In this document: piece by piece, positions 15,720 to 25,261 of the stretch
Numbering within the stretch: the stretch's first letter is position 1
How the letters are laid out: the number at the start of each line of letters is the position of its first letter
Assembly: GCF_025146565.1 (NCBI RefSeq)
Contig: NZ_CP102258.1
Coordinates: 3,938,001 to 4,002,000 of the forward strand
Source of the DNA: Bacteroides eggerthii
GTDB lineage: Bacteria; Bacteroidota; Bacteroidia; Bacteroidales; Bacteroidaceae
DNA length: 64,000 nt
Reading direction: 5' to 3'
The notes under the pieces: model-generated
Told to the model about the DNA's origin: nothing
The model's input: the letters and a program-made list of their open reading frames with translations, nothing else
Database searches by the model: none
Position numbers and translations under genes: made by a program

Positions 15720-18008
15720 ATGGCTAAGATAACCAAAGAAGCCGCTTTGCTCTATCACTCGCAAGGCAAACCAGGAAAAATTGAGGTAGTGCCAACCAAG
15801 CCCTACAGTACGCAAACCGACCTTTCACTCGCTTATTCCCCGGGCGTGGCAGAGCCATGTCTTGAAATAGAAAAGAACCCGCAGGACGCATACAAATATA
15901 CAGCCAAAGGCAATCTGGTGGCTGTAATCTCCAACGGAACCGCCGTTCTCGGACTGGGCGATATAGGCGCAATGGCAGGCAAACCCGTAATGGAAGGCAA
16001 AGGACTGCTGTTCAAAATCTATGGCGGCATTGACGTGTTCGACATCGAAGTGAATGAAAAAGATCCCGACAAATTTATCGAGGCTGTAAAAGCCATCGCC
16101 CCCACTTTCGGCGGTATCAACCTGGAAGATATCAAAGCTCCCGAATGTTTTGAGATAGAACGCCGCCTGAAAGAGGAGCTCGACATCCCCGTAATGCACG
16201 ACGACCAGCATGGTACGGCCATCATCTCCAGCGCCGGACTGCTGAACGCCCTGGAAGTGGCAGGCAAGAAGATAGAGGATGTGAAGATCGTTGTGAACGG
16301 CGCCGGGGCGGCAGCCATCTCCTGCACCAAGCTCTATGAAGCATTGGGTGCCACCCACGAAAATATCATCATGCTCGACTCCAAAGGCGTCATCACCAGC
16401 GACCGCCAAGGACTGAACGAAACCAAACGGTACTTTGCCACCGATCGCCGCGACATCCACACACTGGAAGAAGCCGTACGGGGCGCCGACGTATTCCTCG
16501 GACTTTCCAAAGGCAACGTGCTGACACAAGATATGGTGCGCAGCATGGCGGCTCACCCCATCGTGTTCGCCCTTGCCAACCCCGTACCCGAAATCTCTTA
16601 CGAAGATGCTATGGAAGCGCGCCCAGACGTACTGATGTCAACCGGACGCTCGGATTATCCGAACCAAATCAATAACGTAATCGGTTTCCCCTATATCTTC
16701 CGCGGCGCTCTGGACGTAGCTGCCACCGCCATCAACGAAGAAATGAAATTGGCAGCCGTACGCGCCATTGCTTCACTTGCCAAACAGCCCGTACCCGATG
16801 TGGTGAACGAAGCATACCACGTCAACAACTTCAGCTTCGGTCCCGACTACTTCATCCCGAAGCCCGTTGACCCGCGCCTCATCACCGAAGTCTCCATGGC
16901 AGTGGCCAAAGCAGCCATGGAAAGCGGCGTGGCACGCAAACAAATCACCGACTGGGAAGCCTATCGGCAGCATCTGAAAGAACTGATGGGACAGGAAAGC
17001 AAACTGACCCGCCAGCTCTACGACACCGCCCGCCGCAATCCGCAGCGCGTGGTCTTCGCCGAAGGAATCCACCCCACGATGCTGAAAGCCGCCGTTGAAG
17101 CCAAAGCCGAAGGAATCTGCCATCCTATTATATTAGGAAATGACGAGGCCATCGAGAAACTGGCAAAACAACTCGACCTCAACCTCGAAGGCATCGAAAT
17201 CGTAAACCTGCGCCACCCCAACGAAGCGGAACGCCGCGAACGCTATGCACGCATCCTCTCCGAAAAACGCGCCCGCGAAGGCGTTACCTATGAAGAGGCC
17301 AACGACAAGATGTTCGAACGCAACTATTTCGGCATGATGATGGTGGAAACCGGCGAAGCCGACGCATTCATCACCGGATTGTACACCAAATACAGCAATA
17401 CCATCAAGGTGGCCAAAGAAGTCATCGGCATCCGCCCTGAGTACAAGCACTTCGGCACGATGCACATCCTCAACTCCAAGAAAGGTACGTACTTCCTTGC
17501 CGATACGCTCATCAACCGCCATCCCAATGCAGAAACACTGATTGACATTGCCAAGCTGGCGGAACATACCGTACGCTTCTTCAACCATACGCCTGTCATG
17601 GCCATGCTGAGCTACTCCAATTTCGGTGCAGACAAGGAGGGAAGCCCCGTAAGCGTGCACGAAGCCGTAGAATACATGCAGCAAAATTATCCCGAACTTG
17701 CCATAGACGGCGAAATGCAGGTAAACTTTGCCATGAACCGCACGCTGCGCGATGCCAAATATCCGTTTACCCGCCTGAAAGGAAAGGACGTAAATACACT
17801 TGTTTTCCCGAACCTGAGTTCCGCAAACTCCGCTTACAAATTGCTGCAAGCAATGAATACGGATGCCGAACTTATCGGTCCGATACAGATGGGATTGAAC
17901 AAGCCTATCCACTTCACCGACTTTGAAAGCTCCGTACGCGATATAGTAAACATCACTGCAGTGGCAGTCATCGACGCCATCGTAGACAAAAAGAAAGCCG
18001 GTAAATGA
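15720..18008 (+). CDS. maeB: NADP-dependent malic enzyme with phosphotransacetylase-like domain
   Basis: 762 aa. Residues 1 to about 410 are the malic enzyme, converting malate to pyruvate and CO2 ([30 protein letters not shown] dinucleotide-binding loop). Residues about 430-762 are a phosphate acetyl/butyryltransferase-like domain, which in MaeB-type enzymes is regulatory (acetyl-CoA responsive) and lacks transferase activity. The length is standard for this fusion. A -7 box TAAATTTG (15679-15686) sits 35 bases before the ATG. The stop overlaps the start of a 57-codon gene (ATGA), so the two are translationally coupled. Confidence 0.92.
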   Translation: MAKITKEAALLYHSQGKPGKIEVVPTKPYSTQTDLSLAYSPGVAEPCLEIEKNPQDAYKYTAKGNLVAVISNGTAVLGLGDIGAMAGKPVMEGKGLLFKIYGGIDVFDIEVNEKDPDKFIEAVKAIAPTFGGINLEDIKAPECFEIERRLKEELDIPVMHDDQHGTAIISSAGLLNALEVAGKKIEDVKIVVNGAGAAAISCTKLYEALGATHENIIMLDSKGVITSDRQGLNETKRYFATDRRDIHTLEEAVRGADVFLGLSKGNVLTQDMVRSMAAHPIVFALANPVPEISYEDAMEARPDVLMSTGRSDYPNQINNVIGFPYIFRGALDVAATAINEEMKLAAVRAIASLAKQPVPDVVNEAYHVNNFSFGPDYFIPKPVDPRLITEVSMAVAKAAMESGVARKQITDWEAYRQHLKELMGQESKLTRQLYDTARRNPQRVVFAEGIHPTMLKAAVEAKAEGICHPIILGNDEAIEKLAKQLDLNLEGIEIVNLRHPNEAERRERYARILSEKRAREGVTYEEANDKMFERNYFGMMMVETGEADAFITGLYTKYSNTIKVAKEVIGIRPEYKHFGTMHILNSKKGTYFLADTLINRHPNAETLIDIAKLAEHTVRFFNHTPVMAMLSYSNFGADKEGSPVSVHEAVEYMQQNYPELAIDGEMQVNFAMNRTLRDAKYPFTRLKGKDVNTLVFPNLSSANSAYKLLQAMNTDAELIGPIQMGLNKPIHFTDFESSVRDIVNITAVAVIDAIVDKKKAGK

Positions 18009-18178
18009 AAAGACAATTATCCAAATTCCAAATAGTTTGTATTACGCTCCTTTGGGCGGCACTTTGTTACATAGTTCTGACATCTGCCGAACGAATTGAC
18101 GGTCCGATCATTCTGACGCTTGTCATTTCGGCGGCATTAGTGTTCATTCCTGTAATAAAAGCGCTCAAAAGAGGATAA
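18005..18178 (+). CDS. Small membrane protein coupled to malic enzyme
   Basis: 57 aa. The ATG overlaps the malic enzyme stop as ATGA, so the ribosome can re-initiate directly. The protein begins basic (MKRQLSKFQ), then has two hydrophobic segments (about 10-26 and 34-51) split by the polar turn SAERIDGP, and ends in KALKRG, the shape of a two-pass membrane peptide. It is followed at once by a strong terminator, which supports it being the last gene of the unit. No family is recognised. Confidence 0.6.
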   Translation: MKRQLSKFQIVCITLLWAALCYIVLTSAERIDGPIILTLVISAALVFIPVIKALKRG

Positions 18179-18201
18179 ATAATATCTTTTTATTCCTTTT
18201 T

Positions 18202-18240
18202 ACGGGATAAAACAACAAAAATGTTGTTTTATCCCGTATT
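18202..18240 (+). terminator. Strong terminator after the malic enzyme unit
   Basis: A perfect 15-bp stem (18202-18216 with 18223-18237), a 6-nt loop and ATTTTATTT after it. Confidence 0.9.
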
Positions 18241-18254
18241 TTATTTATAAAATG

Positions 18255-18285
18255 TTTGTTTGTTCCATTTTTATGTTTACTTTTG
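18255..18285 (+). promoter_or_regulatory. Promoter of the NADP-type glutamate dehydrogenase gene
   Basis: TTTG at 18255-18258 (repeated at 18259-18262) and TACTTTTG at 18278-18285. The 18255 copy gives a 19-bp spacer, the consensus arrangement. The start would be near 18292, with a 40-nt leader. Confidence 0.65.
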
Positions 18286-18333
18286 CAACCGCAATAAAGC
18301 AATGAGATAAGTAACCAATAAAAGCAATAGATT

Positions 18334-19671
18334 ATGAATGCAGCAAAGGTATTAGAAGATCTGAAAAGACGGTTCCCCAACGAACCGGAGTATCATCAAG
18401 CAGTAGAAGAAGTTCTTGCTACCATTGAAGAAGAGTACAACAAACATCCGGAGTTTGACAAAGCTAATCTGATTGAGCGTCTTTGCATCCCCGATCGCGT
18501 TTACCAATTCCGAGTTACCTGGGTGGATGATAAGGGCAACGTACAAACCAACATGGGTTATCGCGTACAGCACAACAACGCCATTGGCCCGTACAAAGGC
18601 GGCGTTCGTTTCCATGCTTCTGTAAACCTGTCCATTCTGAAATTCCTTGCCTTTGAGCAGACTTTCAAAAACTCACTGACCACACTTCCTATGGGTGGCG
18701 GTAAAGGCGGTTCGGACTTCTCTCCGCGCGGCAAGTCCAATTCTGAAGTTATGCGTTTCGTACAGGCTTTCATGCTGGAATTGTGGCGCCACATCGGTCC
18801 GGAAACCGACGTTCCTGCCGGTGACATCGGTGTGGGTGGTCGTGAAGTAGGATTCATGTTCGGCATGTACAAGAAACTGGCTCAGGAATTTACCGGAACA
18901 TTTACAGGCAAAGGCCGCGAATTCGGTGGTTCGCTGATCCGTCCGGAAGCTACCGGCTATGGTAACATCTACTTCCTGCTGGAAATGTTGAAGACCAAAG
19001 GCACAGACTTGAAAGGCAAGACTTGCCTGATTTCAGGTTCCGGCAACGTAGCTCAATATACAGCGGAAAAAGTGTTGGAAATGGGTGGTAAAGTTCTAAC
19101 CATGTCCGATTCCGACGGTTACGTATATGATCCCGCAGGTATCGACCGCGAAAAACTGGACTACATCATGGAACTTAAAAACCTCTATCGTGGACGTATC
19201 CGCGAATATGCCGAGCAATATCCGGGCGTTAAGTATGTAGAAGGAGCTAAACCTTGGGGTGAGAAAGCCGACATTGCTTTGCCTTCTGCAACTCAAAACG
19301 AATTGAACGGCGACCATGCCCGTCAATTGGTGGCCAATGGCTGTATAGCTGTGAGCGAAGGTGCCAACATGCCTTCTACTCCGGAAGCCATCAAAGTATT
19401 TCAGGATGCCAAAATCCTGTACGCTCCGGGCAAGGCAGCCAATGCGGGCGGTGTATCTGTATCAGGCCTCGAAATGACTCAGAATTCTATCAAACTGAGC
19501 TGGAGTAGCGAAGAAGTAGACGAAAAATTGAAGAGCATCATGAAGAACATCCACGCTGCTTGCGTACAATACGGTACGGAAGAAGACGGTTATGTAAACT
19601 ACGTGAAGGGTGCTAACGTGGCCGGATTCATGAAGGTAGCCAAAGCCATGATGGCACAAGGCATCCTGTAA
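18334..19671 (+). CDS. gdhA: Glutamate dehydrogenase, NADP-type signature
   Basis: 445 aa, typical of hexameric bacterial enzymes that join ammonia and 2-oxoglutarate. The glutamate/Lys region is PMGGGKGGSDFSPRG (catalytic Lys-124). The nucleotide loop reads SGSGNVAQYTAEK and the following strand ends LTMSDSDG, as in E. coli GdhA, which uses NADPH. A second copy of identical length lies at 35685-37022 on the other strand, with a different nucleotide loop. A promoter (18255-18285) and flanking terminators show it is monocistronic. The symbol is by likeness; Bacteroides naming of the two genes varies. Confidence 0.92.
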   Translation: MNAAKVLEDLKRRFPNEPEYHQAVEEVLATIEEEYNKHPEFDKANLIERLCIPDRVYQFRVTWVDDKGNVQTNMGYRVQHNNAIGPYKGGVRFHASVNLSILKFLAFEQTFKNSLTTLPMGGGKGGSDFSPRGKSNSEVMRFVQAFMLELWRHIGPETDVPAGDIGVGGREVGFMFGMYKKLAQEFTGTFTGKGREFGGSLIRPEATGYGNIYFLLEMLKTKGTDLKGKTCLISGSGNVAQYTAEKVLEMGGKVLTMSDSDGYVYDPAGIDREKLDYIMELKNLYRGRIREYAEQYPGVKYVEGAKPWGEKADIALPSATQNELNGDHARQLVANGCIAVSEGANMPSTPEAIKVFQDAKILYAPGKAANAGGVSVSGLEMTQNSIKLSWSSEEVDEKLKSIMKNIHAACVQYGTEEDGYVNYVKGANVAGFMKVAKAMMAQGIL

Positions 19672-19696
19672 CGACAGACAGCCATAGCATAATAAA

Positions 19697-19740
19697 AAAT
19701 AGAGGTGGGAAGCACACAATGTTTCCCGCCTCTATTTTTT
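19697..19740 (+). terminator. Terminator after glutamate dehydrogenase
   Basis: ATAGAGGTGGGAA (19699-19711) pairs with TTCCCGCCTCTAT (19723-19735) with one G-T pair, followed by a T run. Confidence 0.88.
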
Positions 19741-19785
19741 TATTTAATAATATTGCCTACATTTGAAACTGCAAAAAGAAATCAT

Positions 19786-20754
19786 ATGAAACAACTGTTT
19801 TTACTCCTATTCGGTTTAGCCTTGTTTGTCCTTCCTTATTGCCAGGCACAACCCCTCACATCCGAAGAGCATCCCGTAACATTAAACACCGCCAGCGGTA
19901 GTATCAATGGGAAACTTCTTCTACCGGCACATGCAAAATCCTGTCATGTAGTAGTGCTCATTGCCGGTTCCGGCCCCACCGACATGGACGGCAATAACCC
20001 CATGATGAAAAATAATTCACTGAAGTTCCTCGCAGAAGGACTGGCATTGAAAGGCATAGCCTCACTACGTTTTGACAAGCGTGGCATAGCCAGCAGCGCC
20101 TCTGCCGGTAAGGAAGAGTCCAAACTCCGCTTGGAAGATTACGTAAACGACGTTACGGGGTGGATAGACCTTCTTGCCAAAGACAAACGTTTCACCGGTA
20201 TAACAGTGGCAGGGCATAGTGAAGGATCACTTATCGGAATGTTAACCTGCCGGAAACGGCCTGAAGTAAAAGGCTTTATTTCCATTGCCGGTGCAGGAAG
20301 CCCCGCATACGACCTGATAGAAAAGCAGGTGGCCGCCCAAATGACACCGGAATCTATACGGAAAGAAGTGGCAAGCATCAATGAGTCCCTGAAAAACGGG
20401 AAAGAAGTGGCACAGGTTCCCGCTTATCTGCAAACATTGTTTCGCCCTTCCGTACAGCCCTATCTCATTTCATGGTACAAATACAACCCACAGACCGTCA
20501 TTGCTTCCCTAAAGATGCCCATACTGATTCTTCAAGGGAAAAAAGACATTCAAGTACAGGAAGAAGAAGCGGCGCGGCTGAAAAAAGCATCTCCCCAAGC
20601 CGAACTGATACTGATAGACAAAATGAACCATGTATTGAAAGATTGCGAAAGCATCAATCCGCAACAACAAATGGCTGTATATAATAATCCGTCATTACCC
20701 GTTAACGCCGCTTTGATAAACGCAATAGCTGAATTCATCAAGAAAAACAAATAA
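19786..20754 (+). CDS. Secreted alpha/beta hydrolase
   Basis: 322 aa from MKQLFLLLFGLALFVLPYCQ; the frame is open upstream through the terminator, but the signal peptide fixes the start. The oxyanion region is VVLIAGSGPTDMDGNN, the nucleophile elbow is VAGHSEGSLIG (Ser), the acid is in GKKDIQV and the His in DKMNHVLK. This layout is typical of dienelactone-hydrolase or acyl-esterase-like proteins in the periplasm. Substrate unknown. The next gene follows after 26 bases and may be co-transcribed. Confidence 0.82.
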   Translation: MKQLFLLLFGLALFVLPYCQAQPLTSEEHPVTLNTASGSINGKLLLPAHAKSCHVVVLIAGSGPTDMDGNNPMMKNNSLKFLAEGLALKGIASLRFDKRGIASSASAGKEESKLRLEDYVNDVTGWIDLLAKDKRFTGITVAGHSEGSLIGMLTCRKRPEVKGFISIAGAGSPAYDLIEKQVAAQMTPESIRKEVASINESLKNGKEVAQVPAYLQTLFRPSVQPYLISWYKYNPQTVIASLKMPILILQGKKDIQVQEEEAARLKKASPQAELILIDKMNHVLKDCESINPQQQMAVYNNPSLPVNAALINAIAEFIKKNK

Positions 20755-20780
20755 CAACCAGATAGAGATTCAAAATCAAT

Positions 20781-22040
20781 ATGACAACAAAAGAAATTCC
20801 CGTACTGCTTCTCACCGGTTATCTGGGAAGTGGCAAAACAACTTTAGTAAACCATATCCTTAGCAATAAACAAGGGATCAAGTTTGCCGTCATTGTCAAC
20901 GACATAGGCGAAGTGAACATTGATGCAGACCTTATTCAGAAAGGCGGTATCGTTGGCAAAAAAGATGAAAGCCTTGTCGCACTTCAAAACGGATGCATCT
21001 GCTGCACCCTGAAGATGGATTTGATAGAACAAATAGGCGAAATCCTGCGAATGGAGCGTTTCGACTATATCGTCATTGAAGCCAGCGGCATTTGCGAACC
21101 GGAACCTATCGCCCAGACCATCTGTTCCATACCCCGAATGGGCGGCATGTACACCAAATACGGCGTCTGCCGCTTGGACTGCATCACTACCGTAGTGGAT
21201 GCCTTGCGCCTGCAAAGTGAATTTTCTTGCGGCAACGATCTTACCCGAAAAGGAATTGATGACGAGGACATCGAGAATCTTATCATCCAGCAGATTGAAT
21301 TCTGTAATATCATCCTGCTGAACAAGGTAGCGGAAGTCAAGCCCGAAGAAGTGAAACGCATCAGGCAAATCATACACACCTTGCAACCCGGAGCCGAAAT
21401 AATCGAATGTAATTATGCGGACGTAGACTTGAAAAAAATCATCCATACAGAAATGTTCAACTTCGAACATGTAGCCACCTCAGCCGGCTGGATCCGCGGA
21501 ATAGAAAGCCAAGTTACCGAAGAGGAGGAGAAAGAAGCTCATAGGCATCACAACCATAAGGAAGATGAGCATCAGCACGAAGAACATGAACATCAGCATG
21601 AAGAACATGAACATCAGCATGAAGGACATAGCCATCATCACCATCATCATCATGAAGAGGGCGAAGCTGAAGAATATGGTATCAGCACTTTTGTCTATTA
21701 CCGCCGCCCGGCTTTCGACATTCACAAGTTCGACCATTTTATCGCTACCCAATGGAGCCGTCATATTATTCGCACCAAAGGCGTATGTTATTTCAGCCAT
21801 AACCGCGACATGTCCTACCTCTTCGAACAAGCAGGCACTCAGAAGCAACTGACTGAAGCCGGACTATGGTATGCCACCGCCTCCGAAGAAGATCTGATTG
21901 AGTTGATGCGTCAGGAACCGGGATTATTACGCGACTGGGATGAAAAGTACGGAGACCGTATGCAGAAGATTGTCTTCATTGGCCAGCATATGGACAAGGA
22001 GCAGATCATACGCGATCTTGACGAATGTCTGGAAGAGTGA
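20781..22040 (+). CDS. CobW/COG0523 metallochaperone GTPase with His-rich insert
   Basis: 419 aa. G-domain with P-loop GYLGSGKTT (13-21), the family metal motif GCICC (71-75; Cys-72, -74, -75), EASG (Walker B region) and NKVAEVKPEE (guanine recognition). A spacer at about 253-293 is a tandem repeat of EHQHEEH units ending in seven consecutive His residues, a metal-binding tract. The C-terminal CobW_C domain follows (about 297-419). COG0523 proteins deliver zinc or other metals to client enzymes; the His tract favours Zn, Ni or Co. No Zur-like site was identified upstream. Confidence 0.88.
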   Translation: MTTKEIPVLLLTGYLGSGKTTLVNHILSNKQGIKFAVIVNDIGEVNIDADLIQKGGIVGKKDESLVALQNGCICCTLKMDLIEQIGEILRMERFDYIVIEASGICEPEPIAQTICSIPRMGGMYTKYGVCRLDCITTVVDALRLQSEFSCGNDLTRKGIDDEDIENLIIQQIEFCNIILLNKVAEVKPEEVKRIRQIIHTLQPGAEIIECNYADVDLKKIIHTEMFNFEHVATSAGWIRGIESQVTEEEEKEAHRHHNHKEDEHQHEEHEHQHEEHEHQHEGHSHHHHHHHEEGEAEEYGISTFVYYRRPAFDIHKFDHFIATQWSRHIIRTKGVCYFSHNRDMSYLFEQAGTQKQLTEAGLWYATASEEDLIELMRQEPGLLRDWDEKYGDRMQKIVFIGQHMDKEQIIRDLDECLEE

Positions 22041-22049
22041 CAATAAAAC

Positions 22050-22604
22050 TCATCTTAATGCCTCATAAACAGCCGGGTGCAGGAAATAACGCACATCCCT
22101 GCCCTCTTCCATTGCTTGGCGGATAAAGGTAGAGCTGATTTCGAAGGTAGGCGAAGAAGCCAATTTCACATTTTGAGGTAAAGTTTCTTCGTCTACCACA
22201 CAACCCGGACGGGGATAAATGAGGATTGGATTTTCTGCAAGAATACGTTCCGACTGATACCAGCGGGGAAAAAGCGCCCAGTTATCAGCTCCTATAATAA
22301 GATGGAAAGTATCTTGCGGATAGGCCTCTTTCAGTTTATCAAGTGTGTGAACAGTATAAGACGGACGCGGCAAATGAAACTCAAAGTCGGAAGCCCGGAA
22401 TTTAGGATACCCCGCAATGGCAAGCCGCACCAGCTTCAATCGCAAAGCATCGTCCATCAACAAGGTTTCCTCTTTCAGCGGATTATGCGGCGTCACCATG
22501 AACCATATCTCATCCAGACCTTCGTATTCACAAAGATAATTGGCAAGAGCCAAATGCCCGATATGTACCGGGTTGAACGAACCGCTAAAGATACCTATAT
22601 CCAC
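22050..22604 (-). CDS. nadD: Nicotinate-nucleotide adenylyltransferase
   Basis: 184 aa. It makes nicotinate adenine dinucleotide from NaMN and ATP in NAD synthesis. The nucleotidyltransferase signature is [10 protein letters not shown] (8-17, HIGH at 14-17), with a late [20 protein letters not shown] block. The start is GTG: an in-frame TAA lies shortly upstream and no ATG precedes the signature. It is the last gene of the yicC-gmk-small-protein-nadD cluster. Confidence 0.92.
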   Translation of the reverse strand: MDIGIFSGSFNPVHIGHLALANYLCEYEGLDEIWFMVTPHNPLKEETLLMDDALRLKLVRLAIAGYPKFRASDFEFHLPRPSYTVHTLDKLKEAYPQDTFHLIIGADNWALFPRWYQSERILAENPILIYPRPGCVVDEETLPQNVKLASSPTFEISSTFIRQAMEEGRDVRYFLHPAVYEALR

Positions 22605-22637
22605 TTGACAAACTTATAAATTAAAAGTTAAGAGATA

Positions 22638-22847
22638 TCAGAGTTGCCCTTTCAGGCGTTTCCAGCACCCATAAATATTGATGCCGCTTATGAGCATAAC
22701 GATAAACATGGCTACCGCCGGAATATACTCTTTCAAATCAATATTCAATACCGCCAAAACAATAGCACCCAAAAACAAGACTATATTCAAAACCAGCAGG
22801 AACTTATTGGCTCCCGGTGATAAACTTCTGCGTCTTGTCTGTTTCAT
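22638..22847 (-). CDS. Small membrane protein between gmk and nadD
   Basis: 69 aa. A basic N-terminus (MKQTRRRSLSPGANK) is followed by two hydrophobic segments (about 16-34 and 40-60) and a short basic tail (CWKRLKGQL). Its start overlaps the gmk stop by four bases, so it is translationally coupled. Function unknown; its place in the operon supports that it is real. Confidence 0.72.
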   Translation of the reverse strand: MKQTRRRSLSPGANKFLLVLNIVLFLGAIVLAVLNIDLKEYIPAVAMFIVMLISGINIYGCWKRLKGQL

Positions 22848-23407
22848 TGGTTCAAGAATTGAGTTATCACCTTCAAAGCAGTTGCTTTGGCAGTCTCCAA
22901 ATCATCATTCACAATTACGGCATCGAATTTCGGAGCGAAACTTAGTTCGTATTCGGCTTTCGCTATACGGCTTTCAATTACTTCGGGAGTATCGGTGCCA
23001 CGCCCCACAAGGCGCTTACGCAATTCTTCCACCGAAGGCGGCTGTATGAAAACGGACAAAGCACGCTCGCCATAGAACTTCTTGATGTTACAACCGCCAA
23101 CTACATCTACATCAAACACAACATTCTGTCCGGCAGCCAACTGCTTTTCCACCTGCGCTTTCAACGTTCCGTAGAAACGGTCTTGATACACTTCTTCATA
23201 TTCCAAAAACTCATCATTCGCTATGCGGCTCCGGAATTCATCGGGAGAAAGAAAAAAGTATTCCACACCATTCTGCTCTGTACCACGCGGCGGACGACTG
23301 GTGGCGGAGATAGAGAAAGCCAAATTCAACTCCTGCGTCAGCAGATAGTTAATGATAGTGGACTTTCCCGAACCGGAAGGGGCGGAGAATATAATCAGTT
23401 TACCCAT
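22844..23407 (-). CDS. gmk: Guanylate kinase
   Basis: 187 aa, standard length. It phosphorylates GMP to GDP. P-loop SAPSGSGKST (8-17), GMP-binding SATSRPPRGTE, and VVFDVDVVGGCNIKK. The gene follows yicC in the same direction after 85 bases, an order seen in many bacteria. Confidence 0.95.
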   Translation of the reverse strand: MGKLIIFSAPSGSGKSTIINYLLTQELNLAFSISATSRPPRGTEQNGVEYFFLSPDEFRSRIANDEFLEYEEVYQDRFYGTLKAQVEKQLAAGQNVVFDVDVVGGCNIKKFYGERALSVFIQPPSVEELRKRLVGRGTDTPEVIESRIAKAEYELSFAPKFDAVIVNDDLETAKATALKVITQFLNQ

Positions 23408-23492
23408 TTATGGTATTTATTATTTGACAATTTACTATTTAATGCTCTTACCAATAACAACATACTTTCGTGTAACATGCAGAAGCTTCCCT

Positions 23493-24371
23493 TTACATTA
23501 CATTCAAGACCTGTTCCTTAATTTGCTCCAGCTCATCCTTCATCTGCACTACAATCTTCTGCATCTCGGCATGATTGGACTTGCTACCCAAAGTATTGAT
23601 TTCGCGTCCCATTTCCTGTGCGATAAAGCCCAGTTTCTTACCTTGTCCGCTACCGCTTTCGAGCGTGCTGATAAAGTATTTCAGATGATTGGAAAGACGT
23701 TGTTTCTCTTCATTGATGTCCAGTTTCTCAATATAGTAAATAAGCTCCTGCTCCAAGCGGTTCTTATCATAATCCACACTCAAAGTTTTTTCAAGGGCAT
23801 CAGTAATGCGTTCTTTAACCTTGCCCACCCGTTCCTGCTCGTACGGAGCAACAGTTTCGAGCAAATGGGCGATATTGGCTATTTTCTCACGGAACTTCTT
23901 CTCCAGCGCAGCACCTTCCTGCTTACGGAAATCAACCAGATGATTGATAGCTTCCATCACCGCCACATGAACCACTTCCCACTCTTCAGCGCTCAGTTCC
24001 TGAGTTTCATTCTTTGTCATCACATCCGGCATACGGAGCAGAGTAGCAAACCAGTCGGCTGGTTCGGGAATACCGGCAGCAGCCGAAATCTCTTTAATCC
24101 GTTTATAGTAAGCCTCCACCAAGTCCTGATTGATAGGGGTAGCCATTTGTTCTGCATCTTTCTTTTCAATCCAAAGGCTGAAATCGACTTTGCCACGCTC
24201 CAGCATCTTGGATATTTCATTACGGATTTGCATTTCCTTCTCCCTGTAAAGAGGAGCGATACGTGCAGACAAATCCATTGCCTTACTGTTGAGTGACTTA
24301 ATCTCAACATTGATTTTCTTATCGGACAACTCGGCTGTTGCTTTGCCGTAGCCCGTCATAGATTGTATCAT
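23493..24371 (-). CDS. yicC: YicC-family endoribonuclease
   Basis: 292 aa, full length. It has the N-terminal MIQSMTGYGKA signature, then VEIKSLNSKAMDLSARI, and the C-terminal EKQRLSNHLKYF and GKKLGFIAQEMGREINTLG block, which defines the family. E. coli YicC has been described as a divalent-metal-dependent endoribonuclease. It leads the bottom-strand cluster, and its promoter is in the divergent gap to tsaB. Confidence 0.93.
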   Translation of the reverse strand: MIQSMTGYGKATAELSDKKINVEIKSLNSKAMDLSARIAPLYREKEMQIRNEISKMLERGKVDFSLWIEKKDAEQMATPINQDLVEAYYKRIKEISAAAGIPEPADWFATLLRMPDVMTKNETQELSAEEWEVVHVAVMEAINHLVDFRKQEGAALEKKFREKIANIAHLLETVAPYEQERVGKVKERITDALEKTLSVDYDKNRLEQELIYYIEKLDINEEKQRLSNHLKYFISTLESGSGQGKKLGFIAQEMGREINTLGSKSNHAEMQKIVVQMKDELEQIKEQVLNVM

Positions 24372-24388
24372 AATGTTATAGTTTTGCG

Positions 24389-24436
24389 CAAAATTACACG
24401 ATTATTTTAATTACTGAAAATAATCACGTAAATTTG
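24389..24436. promoter_or_regulatory. Divergent -7 elements for yicC and tsaB
   Basis: Bottom strand: TAATTTTG at 24396-24389, for yicC. Top strand: TAAATTTG at 24429-24436, for tsaB, 27 bases before the ATG. Clear -33 boxes were not found for either. Confidence 0.45.
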
Positions 24437-24462
24437 CCACAATAAAATTCAGAATAGAAGCT

Positions 24463-25155
24463 ATGTCATGTATCTTGCATATTGAAACGTCCACTTCGGC
24501 TTGCTCCGTAGCTGTGAGTGAGGACGGGCAGAATGTTTTCAAAAAAGAAGACCTGAACGGTCCTTCACACGCAGTTTCATTGGGTGTATTCGTGGACGAA
24601 GCGTTGTCATTTGCCGACAGCCACGCCATGCCGCTGGATGCTGTTGCTGTGAGTTGCGGTCCCGGCTCGTACACAGGATTACGCATCGGTGTATCCATGG
24701 CCAAAGGCATCTGCTACGGCCGCAACCTGCCCCTTATCGGGCTTCCCACCCTGAAAGTACAATGCGTACCTGTATTGCTTTACCACGAAGAGCTACCGGA
24801 GGATGCACTGCTGTGCCCGATGATTGATGCCCGGCGCATGGAAGTGTATGCCGCCGTTTATGACCGCGCCCTGAAGCCCGTACGCGATATTGCAGCAGAC
24901 ATTGTGGACGAAAACTCATACCGGGAGTTTCTGGACAGCCATCCCGTCTACTTCTTTGGTGACGGCGCAGCCAAATGCAAGGAAAAGATTGTACATCCCA
25001 ATGCACATTTCATCGACGGTATCCGTCCGCTGGCAAGCATGATGTTTCCGCTGGCAGAAAAGGCAATAGCCGAAGAGGACTTCAAGGACGTCGCTTATTT
25101 CGAACCATTCTATTTGAAAGAGTTCGTGGCAAGCCAACCGAAAAAACTTATTTAG
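24463..25155 (+). CDS. tsaB: tRNA threonylcarbamoyladenosine biosynthesis protein TsaB
   Basis: 230 aa. An ASKHA-fold protein, inactive as an enzyme, that dimerises with TsaD in making t6A37 of ANN-decoding tRNAs. Diagnostic blocks are ILHIETSTSACSVAVSEDG (4-22) and AVSCGPGSYTGLRIGVSMAKG. It opens a top-strand series running to rseP. The 106-base gap after it carries AATCACTAA repeats. Confidence 0.92.
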   Translation: MSCILHIETSTSACSVAVSEDGQNVFKKEDLNGPSHAVSLGVFVDEALSFADSHAMPLDAVAVSCGPGSYTGLRIGVSMAKGICYGRNLPLIGLPTLKVQCVPVLLYHEELPEDALLCPMIDARRMEVYAAVYDRALKPVRDIAADIVDENSYREFLDSHPVYFFGDGAAKCKEKIVHPNAHFIDGIRPLASMMFPLAEKAIAEEDFKDVAYFEPFYLKEFVASQPKKLI

Positions 25156-25163
25156 TGATGGGT

Positions 25164-25244
25164 GTTTAGTGATTAGCGGACTGCGCAATTATGCCGCATG
25201 GCATTAATCACTAAACATTAATCACTAAACATTAATCACTAATC
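25164..25244. repeat. AATCACTAA-type intergenic repeat with hairpin
   Basis: Three copies of ATTAATCACTAAAC with exact 14-bp period (25203-25216, 25217-25230, 25231-25244, the last ending TC). GTTTAGTGATTA at 25164-25175 pairs with the first copy to form a 12-bp stem. The same AATCACTAAT motif recurs at 34264-34347 and 35577-35588. Confidence 0.7.
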
Positions 25245-25261
25245 GCTAAAACTAAAAGATT

